Source of the DNA: Smallanthus sonchifolius
Lineage: Eukaryota; Streptophyta; Magnoliopsida; Asterales; Asteraceae
Assembly (NCBI GenBank): GCA_023525975.1
Contig: CM042022.1
Span: 5,057,501-5,121,500, forward strand
Length of the DNA: 64,000 nt
Direction: 5' to 3'
Below the pieces are notes generated by a model. The model saw nothing but the letters and a program-made list of their open reading frames with translations, did not search any database and had not been told where the DNA came from. This document shows, piece by piece, positions 55,744 through 64,000 of the stretch. A program made the position numbers and the translations under genes. Numbering within the stretch: position 1 is the stretch's first letter; each line of letters opens with the position of its first letter.

Positions 55744-56940
55744 ATGCCTCCTCGTCGTGACACTACCGAGATCAATGAGATTGCTGCTATCATCACTCGA
55801 CAACTAAGGGATGTCCTTCCTGAAATGGTTACCCAAGTCGGTAACTCATTACGTAACACTGGCGGTTCTAGAGCCGATAATAACAACACTGACCACTATA
55901 AGAAGTTCACCAACTCCAAGCCCGCTGATTATAATGGTACTGAAGGAGCAACTGGGCTGCTCCAATGGATTTAAAAAGTTGAATCTGCTCTGGACATGGC
56001 TGAGAGTCCAGAAAATCTGAAAGTGAAGTTTGCCGCAAGCACATTTCAGAAACGGGCTCTTACTTGGTGGAATGCCAAATCAGGGTCAGGGGAAGAAACG
56101 TAGCTCTAGCCTTGCCTTGGAATGAGTTTAAGGAGTTGCTCATTAGGGAATTTTGCCCGAGTAATGAACTCAAGAAGATAGAGATTGAGTTTTGGGACCA
56201 TGAGATGGATGGTGGTGAGCATGCAGCCTACACCGAGCGTTTTCATGAGCTCAGTATTCTAGTGCCACATATGGTTACACCGGTTAGCAGACAGATTGAC
56301 CGGTACATTACTGGTTTGAGCCCTCTAGTCCGAATCCCTAGCTTATCTAGTTCACCCACTACTTTGGAGGCAGCAATCCTATTGTCTGCTACTATCACCG
56401 ACGATCCGGTTAAGTCGGGAACTCTGGTTTGGAAGGGTTCTAAGAAGGTGAATGCTGAAAGCAAGAAGCCTGACCGTAACTATAACAAGAAACAAAAGAC
56501 TGCCAAAGGGTTTGCTATGGTAACTCCTGCTACACCGGTAAACCAAGCTGCTCCTGCTCCTCAGGCCTATGTGAAGAAGCCATATACCGGGAATATGCCT
56601 AAGTGTCCTAAATGCCCTTTTCATCACTTCGGAGAGTGCCGCAAGTGTACTAACTGCGGCCGAATTGGTCACGTATTCCAGACTTGCAAAGCTCTAGCTG
56701 CCACGGCTAATAACAATACTCTTGTGGCAGCCACCACTGCTGCTACTGCTGGAAATAACACTGTTCGAGCTTGCTATGAATGTGGTGACCCAAGTCATTT
56801 CTGGAATCGTTGTCCTAAGCTGCATCCGAATAATGCCAACAACCCAACTGCTAATGGACGAGTTTTTGCTATTGGAGCAACCGAAGCTCGTCAGGATCCA
56901 AACGTTGTTACGGGTACGTTTCTCATCAATCAACACTATG
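55744..56940 (+). pseudogene. gypsy gag with two lesions
   Basis: The start is MPPRRDTTEINEIAAIITRQ at 55744. A TAA at 55972-55974 replaces a glutamate codon in the LLQWFEKVESA-type motif. The frame resumes as KVESALDMAESPENLKVKFA up to LTWWNA and then shifts by one base near 56079; downstream GRNVALALPWNEFKELL returns in the new frame. Capsid sequence follows, then two zinc knuckles, CTNCGRIGHVFQTC and CYECGDPSHFWNRC. Gag forms the particle and binds the RNA. The lesions look like point changes and not rearrangement. Confidence 0.88.
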
Positions 56941-59168
56941 CTTCTATCCTATTCGACTCCGGAGCGGACAAAAGTTTTGTCTCAACCGAGTTCGAATCTT
57001 TGCTTAGCTCTAACTTTGTTAAACTAGATACTACTTATTCTGTTGAGTTAGCTAATGGAGATCTAATACATGCCAATACTATTTTCCGAGGTTGTACTTT
57101 AACACTTGACGATCATCCGTTCTCAATCGATCTTATCCCTATCCAACTTGGAAGCTTTGACATAGTGGTAGGAATGGATTGGCTATCCACCAACCATGCT
57201 GAGATCATTTGTGCTGAGAAACTAGTCTGTATTCCCCTTAAATCTGGAGATACTTTGACTATCCATGGAGAGAGGTCTGGGAAAAACTTAAAGATCATTT
57301 CATCTATGAAAGCCCGTAGCTTGCTGAGAAAACCCACTACTATGGCATTCTTGGCCTACGTTGTGGAAAAGAAGACTGAAGGAAAGAAACTGCAAGATGT
57401 CCCTATCATTAAAGACTACCCGGAGGTCTTTCCTGATGATTTGCCCGGACTACCTCCTATCCGACAAGTCGAGTTCCGGATTGACCTTGTACCTAGTGCA
57501 ACGCCTGTTGCCAAATCCCCTTACCGCTTAGCCCCATCAGAAATGAAGGAGCTATCCAGTCAGCTTCAAGAATTATTAGACAAGGGATTTGTCCGACCGA
57601 TTTTTTCACCTTGGGGAGCTCCGGTTTTATTTGTCAAGAAGAAAGACGGATCCTTTCGGATGTGCATTGACTATAGAGAGCTCAACAAACTAACCGTCAA
57701 GAATCGGTATCCACTACCGAGGATTGATGATTTGTTTGATCAATTACAAGGAGCCGCTTGTTTTTCAAAGATTGATCTACGCTCTGGTTATCATCAACTT
57801 CGAGTGAATGAAGAAGACATACCCAAAACCGCCTTTCGAACCCGCTATGGACACTATGAGTTCGTAGTTATGCCATTTGGACTAACCAATGCACCCGCGA
57901 TATTCATGGACCTCATGAACCGTGTTTGTCGACCTTACCTAGATAAATTCGTCATTGTTTTCATAGATGATATCTTGATCTATTCCCGAACCAAGACCGA
58001 TCATGAGAAACACCTCAAACTTATCCTTGAGCTTCTAAAGAAAGAGCAACTCTATGCTAAGTTCTCTAAGTGTGAGTTTTGGCTTAGTGAAGTTCAATTC
58101 TTAGGTCATGTGATCAATGACAAGGGTATCCATGTTGACCCTGCCAAGATTGAACCAGTCAAGAACTGGAATGCACCAAAGACTCCCTCAGAGGTTCTCT
58201 CATTTCTGGGTCTAGCGGGGTACTATCGAAGGTTCATCTCGAACTTTTCGAGAATTGCTCTGCCACTCACTACTCTGACTCAGAAAAACCATACTTTTAA
58301 CTGGGGACCAAAACAGGAAGATGCGTTCCAATTGCTTAAGCAGAAGTTATGTGATGCACCCATTCTGACTTTACCAGATGGCAACGAGGACTTTATTGTG
58401 TACTGTGACGCATCCAACCAAGGCCTAGGTTGTGTCCTTATGCAACGAGAAAAGGTCATTGCATACGCATCGAGACAGCTTAAGATCCATGAAAAGAACT
58501 ACACTACTCATGATCTTGAGCTAGGTGATGTAGTGTTTGCTTTAAAGATCTGGAGACATTACTTATACGGTACGAAATGTGTTATCTACACCGATCATAA
58601 AAGCTTACAACACATATTCGATCAGAAGGAGTTAAATATGAGACAGAGGCGTTGGGTGGAACTACTAAATGACTATGATTGCGAGATTCGCTATCACCCT
58701 GGTAAAGCTAACGTAGTAGCCGACGCTCTCAGCAGAAAGGAAAGAATCAAACCTTCACGCACTCGTGCGATGGGAATGATTATACATACTAGTCTCAAAG
58801 CCCAAATCCTTCTAGCCCAAAGGAAAGCACTTGTCAGGACTGATCTAAAGGATGAATTGGCAAGTATTGCTGAACATCAATTGGAGTCCAAGACCGATGA
58901 AATTCTTTACTTCATGGGTCGAATGTGGGTTCCTAATTTTGATAATCTCCGAGAACTTATCCTAAATGAAGCTCATAAGTCTCACTATTCTATTCATCCA
59001 GGTTCCGATAAGATGTACTTAGATCTGAGGAAATGTTATTGGTGGTCTGGAATGAAGAAAGACATAGCGTTGTATGTTGGAAGATGTTTGACCTGTCAAA
59101 AAGTCAAAGTTGAGCACCAAAAACCATCAGGCCTACTCCAACAACCTGAAATCCCTCAATGGAAATAG
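56940..59168 (+). pseudogene. gypsy protease, reverse transcriptase, RNase H, integrase start
   Basis: One open frame covers the protease active site LFDSGADKSFVS (about 56947), reverse transcriptase blocks SFRMCIDYRELNKLTVKNRY and FIDDILIYS (about 57960), RNase H YCDASNQGLGCVLMQ (about 58400) with VIYTDHKSLQHIF, and the integrase zinc finger (histidines in HKSHYSIH, cysteines in CLTCQKVK, about 58975-59110). A TAG at 59166-59168 ends it where related elements have the tryptophan of PQWKWEQISMDF. Catalytic residues are all present. Confidence 0.92.
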
Positions 59169-60242
59169 GATCAGATTTCCATGGATTTCATTACTAAGCT
59201 TCCTAAAACCTCCGGTGGGCATGACTCAATTTGGGTCATAGTCGATCGCCTGACTAAATCCGCTCACTTCCTACCGATCCGAGAAGACTATAAAATGGAG
59301 AGGTTATCCAAGATCTATATCAATGAAATCGTAGCTCGTCATGGTGTTCCACTATCCATCATCTCTGACCGAGACAGTCGGTTTAAGTCCAGGTTCTGGA
59401 AATCTTTACAGAAATCCTTAGGAACACGTGTGGATCTTAGCACAGCTTATCACCCTCAGACTGATGGCCAAAGCGAACGAACCATACAAACTCTTGAGGA
59501 CATGCTACGAGCCTGTGTCATCGACTTTGGTGGAAGTTGGGATAATCACTTACCTCTGATAGAGTTCTCGTACAATAACAGTTATCACACCAGCATTCAG
59601 TGTGCACCATTTGAGGCCTTATACGGAAGAAAATGTCGCACCCCTGTTTGTTGGACTGAAATCGGAGACAGTCAGATAACTAGTCCGGAACTTATTCAAG
59701 AGACTTCAGATAAAGTATTTCAAATTCAAGATAGACTTAAAGCCGCACGAGATCGTCAGAAGAGTTATGCGGACAATAGAAGAAAACCTCTTGAATTCCA
59801 GATTGGTGATCGTGTTCTACTTAAAGTTTCCCCTTGGAAAGGAATTGTCCGATTCGGGAAAAAGGGTAAACTAGCTCCTAGGTATGTTGGACCATTCAAG
59901 ATCCTGGAAAGGATTGGTCCAGTAGCCTACAAACTTCAGCTACCGCAACAACTTAACTCTATCCATGACACTTTTCATGTGTCTAATCTGAAGAAGTGTC
60001 TAGCTGACGACACTTTGCACGTTCCTTTGGATGAGATCCGCATCGATAACCAACTGCACTTCGTTGAAGAACCTACTGAGATTATGGATCGTGACATCAA
60101 GAAACTGAAGCGAAGCCATATTCCAATTGTTAAAGTTCGTTGGAATTCTAAGCGTGGTCCTGACTTCACCTGGGAACGTGAAGACCAGATAAAACTCAAA
60201 TACCCTCATCTATTTCACGATGACACAAACTCTACTAGTTGA
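59169..60242 (+). pseudogene. gypsy integrase core and chromodomain-like tail
   Basis: Continues in the same frame after the TAG. The integrase triad is in MDFITKLP, SDRDSRF and HPQTDGQSER (about 59180, 59367, 59452). A GPFKILERIGPVAYKLQLP block follows, and the C-terminal tail (EEPTEIMDRDIKKLKRSHIP, then VRWNSKRGPDFTWERE) resembles the group II chromodomain of plant chromoviruses, which guides insertion into heterochromatin. The first stop is at 60240-60242. Confidence 0.9.
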
Positions 60243-60261
60243 ATTTCGGGACGAAATTCTC

Positions 60262-60276
60262 TTAACTAGGGGAGAC
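60262..60276 (+). other. Polypurine tract of the gypsy element
   Basis: TTAACTAGGGGAGAC immediately before the 3' LTR. Confidence 0.75.
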
Positions 60277-62488
60277 TGTGACATCCCTGATTTTTATGCC
60301 TGATCCTATAATCCTACCTTGTAACCTTGATTGATTTATTATACAATGAACATTTTTATGCTTCATATCACTTGTGATATCATTTCATTTCAAATTTCCA
60401 AGTCTAGTCTAAAGCGAGTATTCTATTGCACATAGAACGGCTTGCGCATTATATTTTGATTCTATATCTGATTCTCGTATTCATTCTTAATCTTGCTACT
60501 TATAGTAGCTTTGGATGCCTTAGACTCTAACCTAATAAAAACAGTTCAAGTTTGTAACTTCGTTTGACTAAAATATAATTTCAAGGGTAAAAGTTACACA
60601 TACGTAAATTTCAGGGTTCCTTTTGTAACGTCTTCGAAATCTGGTTAATTTTTGTAAATTCAATCATATATCATTATTATTAATATAATTTTCGAAATTT
60701 TAAGTTTATATATTATTATTTATTATTTAAATTAATAAAATCAATTAATTCCTTTAAACTTATCCAAAATGAATTAAAACCATTATTTTTATTCTTAAAT
60801 CCTATCCTAATCCATTCCATCCATTAACTAACTAATTTTGAACTCAATCCTATCATCCATATCCTCAAAATTTTGTGAACTAACCCCTATATCCATTATT
60901 CAAAAGTTTTATAAAAAATTCTAAGATTTATAAACCAATGTTTATCACCTTTGTTATCCTAATCAAAAAACCTAACCAACTTTTTCCCTTTTTCCTCTCA
61001 AACCCACCCTATAAATAGAGCCTTAAACCTCATTCATTCTTCACACCTCAACAATCCTCTAGGGCTCTCTAGCAACTAAAGGTTGTTCTTCTCATCTTTT
61101 GGAAGATTCTAGCTTAAATCCTTCCATTCTAAGTAAGTTCTTCTTATGTTCTTGCTTGTTCATACTTTTCTTTTAAAAAATTCCTCATAACTAGCTAGAT
61201 CTATGATTCCCTAGCATGTTTATGTTATAATCATAGAGCTATCGAAGATCAAATGCCCTATTTTAATTAAACTTGTTAAAACTTTTATTTAAAAACATGG
61301 TTTTGATCTTTCTTGTTCCTTTCAATTTCAAAAATCATGTTTTTACTAAAACTCCTTATCTTCAAATTAAACCCCTCTAATAATTAACTTATTTCATTTC
61401 TATCTTTACTAAACTTATATTTTCACTTTAGCCCTTATACTTTCCAAACTTACCAAACAAACCCTAAACTTGGTCAAGTATACAAATATGGTAACTTTCA
61501 AACCAGTATGTAGTTATCTGACAAACATTAAAGTTCTGGCTAGGAAAAGACGGGGTTCCGATCCAACCAACTCTTTCCTGGGAACTTTTATATTGGAGGT
61601 ACTACTCTGGAATGATAACCACTCTAGTGTACAACAACTACTTTCAACTAATTACATTGTCAACCCCTCGACTATCCTTAACTTGTTTCTAACGTAACAA
61701 ACTTAACTTAGGGAGTCGTTAAAGCATTCGATCCAAGTTACTACAAGTTCAACCCTTTCATTTGCAAGGTGAGATACATAACCCCTTTTACTTTTTATCT
61801 TTGGGGTGGAAAACATGCTCGTATATCAAAGGTTGTTCAAACTATATCAAACTCAAATACTACTTCTGTATTTTCAATAACAACTTTCTATACTTGTAAA
61901 CTTAAACGGTTTTATACACACTCTACAACCATTAACTTGGGATAAGCCAACGGGAGTAAGTCATAGATCTATGGGCCTGACATGCCGATCTAGTTCTTGA
62001 GTTGACGAGATACGATATCAACTTGAGACTAGATATACAGAAACTGCAAAACTTGTTATTCATGCTATATCAATTCTATGGGAACCCAATCTTGTCATTA
62101 GGTTTGGTTGAATCGATGTATAAAAGTTTGTTTACTTGTTATTGAATCTTGTTTATGAATTGCAAAAATCTTCATTATCTATACTATGTAATTACTTAAA
62201 CCTATGTTCTCACCGGCTTTATAACTAACATATTTTATCATGTTTTTCAGGTACTAATAATTAGGTTGCTGTTACAATCACGCTAGGACTTCGAGACTTG
62301 GCTCTAGGAGATTTAGTTATTTATAAAGTTTAATAAAGACTATTTGTTTATCTATTTTGTTTGGTTGTGTGTTTTTAAAACAATGTAACGCAATTATTCG
62401 GTTAATTTAATAGTATTTCTTTTAATCATTGTGATGATTTCAATTCGTCACCCCTCACGTAAATTCCGCCATCGGTGGAGGTGTGACA
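60277..62488 (+). repeat. 3' LTR of the gypsy element
   Basis: 2212 bp, collinear with 52748-54964, TATA box at 61010-61017. The main length difference is a 6-base AAGTTC unit missing near 61745. Confidence 0.95.
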
Positions 62489-62493
62489 GTTAA

Positions 62494-64000
62494 ATTGTGA
62501 CAACGTCCGAAAATATACGATGTTACTCGAACATCTGATACATATATAACACAAAATTTTACTTTGACCCGTTTCAAATGACATCGGTTCTCTCTTCTTA
62601 AGTCTGACTGTGATATCAAACAAAGATAATCGACAACATATATTAGAGATTAATTATATAATGATGAAAATCATTTAAGCACTTGACTTTATGGTAATAA
62701 ATGAGTAAATCCAGATTTTGTCCACGTTGTAGTAGTTATCGTAAATGTTTAGTTTAAAAGTGTTAGTTGTTTCAATTGAGGTATGATGAGGCGGACGATG
62801 TCTAGTTGTACCCTCTATTTGTAACCACCATGCTGATAAAGTGAAATTCCGAGGATGCAATATTCTACATGCAAATCAAATCAATATTCTACATGCAAAT
62901 CAAATCATCCTTAAAACATAAATAACTAAGAGGCTGTTTGGTTCATTAAGAGCTGAACTATTAAGAGCTCTGAATGATTTAGCATGGTTTCTATGTTGAA
63001 CCATTAAGAGCCTGAATGAACTATTAAAGGCTGACAAAATCTATTTCTAAAATCCACTCAACCTTAGTCGTAGACAAGCATCACATTTTTTCAATCTTTA
63101 TGACCATAAAATTGATCCATACAAAGGTCCTCATAACACCGAGAAATCAACTTTAAGTAAATATTTGTCTTAATTAAAGTATAAATACTATTAAATGATT
63201 CAAAATTAAGTCACAAACATGCTTAAAAAGCGAACATAAACAACAAACGTAAACGAATGAACACGCAAATGATAGGCAAGTTAGTATTACTAATAAGTAA
63301 TAGATAAATTTAAATGAATATGTAAACGAACGTAAATGAACGAACAAAAATAATCGTTCACGAACGTAAATAAACGAGCAGGACATGCGTTCATGTTCTT
63401 TAGTTTAATTAAATTAAAAAGAAAATTATTCATGTTCATTCGTTTTTTAAATAACAGAACATAAACAACTTTTCACAGAATTATCGCACGAAAGTATTCG
63501 GTGAATGTTCACGTAGTTATATTGTAGCTTCCATGCTTAATGCTTTATACCAATTTAAAAATGAGTATTCGTGTCTTTGTTTTGACTCTCTTAGTTGTAA
63601 ATCAGAATTAAATATTTTGCCAAATATATATGTATTAAATAGGAATAATTTGTCTAACCTGGGCAGCTATGTTTCGTTAAATATACTGAGAGGTAACCTA
63701 AAGTCGAGTGTGATGCGTTATTGACTCTCGGTCCTAACAATACAAGACTTCTTATTCTAAAGCTATGTTTTGTTTAAAAGAAAAAGTACACTAATGTTTT
63801 TAGAACCAAAGAGAACCGAACATCAAAACGATCACCTTACCGGTTCACCGTTCGAACCAGATTTAAGAAACAGATCATGTTATAAATAATATAAAATAAA
63901 TATTATGTATATTTAATTTACAACAAAATATAAAAATACATTATATATGTTTTGGTGTTGATTTGCCGTTTTAGTAAAATATGAAGACATAAATAAATAA
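62494..64000. other. AT-rich intergenic stretch with two motif-repeat segments
   Basis: A 26-base direct duplication (ATATTCTACATGCAAATCAA) sits at 62857-62908. 62935-63050 repeats CCATTAAGAGC after a GGCTGTTTGGTTCATT start. 63215-63490 is rich in GAACGTAAACGAAC-type words at both ends. No gene is seen. Confidence 0.5.

Larger units (their letters stand above)
52748..62488 (+). mobile_element. Ty3/gypsy LTR retrotransposon, near full-length (9.7 kb)
   Basis: LTRs at 52748-54964 and 60277-62488 flank an internal region with primer-binding site, gag, protease, reverse transcriptase, RNase H, integrase and a chromodomain-like tail, in gypsy order. A perfect 5-bp target duplication GTTAA lies at 52743-52747 and 62489-62493. 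By eye I count about 45 differences between the LTRs plus a 6-bp gap, about 98% identity, so the insertion is recent in evolutionary terms. LTR length and the tail motif point to a Tekay/Del-type chromovirus. Three lesions stop autonomous translation. Confidence 0.96.

Overview
The window is plant nuclear DNA, AT-rich and dominated by transposable elements. The intron-rich NADPH-cytochrome P450 reductase gene resembles reductases I recall from the daisy family (Asteraceae), so that family is my inference; species cannot be called. Three host genes look intact: a P450 reductase with 17 coding exons (35330-42153, minus, 711 residues predicted), a histone H4 gene (25264-25575, minus) and a 235-residue plant protein of a poorly characterised family (18959-19666, minus). 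Part of chloroplast psbD has been copied into the nucleus and then tandemly duplicated (23.2-24.8 kb).

Layout. 1-2564 is the right end of a CACTA transposon inserted in a deleted Ty3/gypsy relic (2571-3384). About 5.4-11.9 kb is an older gypsy element interrupted by two separate minus-strand solo LTRs of 2.6-2.8 kb, each with its own target-site duplication. 12326-17371 is a complete but broken Ty1/copia element (minus) inside the end of another CACTA element. 18.9-25.6 kb holds two of the host genes, a TRIM-like mini-retrotransposon, a hAT-like element and the psbD copies. 26.2-31.1 kb is a copia gag relic, a CACTA accessory gene split by a hAT-like element, and repeats with a Harbinger-type fragment. 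33.3-34.5 kb has an LTR rich in palindromes and a fold-back Mutator-like MITE. 35.3-42.3 kb is the reductase gene; five of its introns carry mobile-element sequence (hAT MITE, two Helitron-like copies, a SINE, a short repeat). 42.4-52.7 kb is a mosaic of Helitron-like ends, MITEs, SINEs, a Pack-MULE candidate and a gypsy pol fragment. 52748-62488 is a nearly full-length Ty3/gypsy element (plus) with two 2.2 kb LTRs about 98% alike by eye and a perfect 5-bp target duplication; its coding frame is broken in three places. The rest is AT-rich intergenic DNA.

The genes do not form a pathway. The reductase supplies electrons to microsomal P450s, H4 is a core histone, and the third gene is probably a membrane or kinase-associated regulator. 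The main story is nested insertion, whose order can be read from target-site duplications. I found no CRISPR array, no rRNA gene and no convincing tRNA gene. All boundaries were read by eye; no alignment or database search was run.
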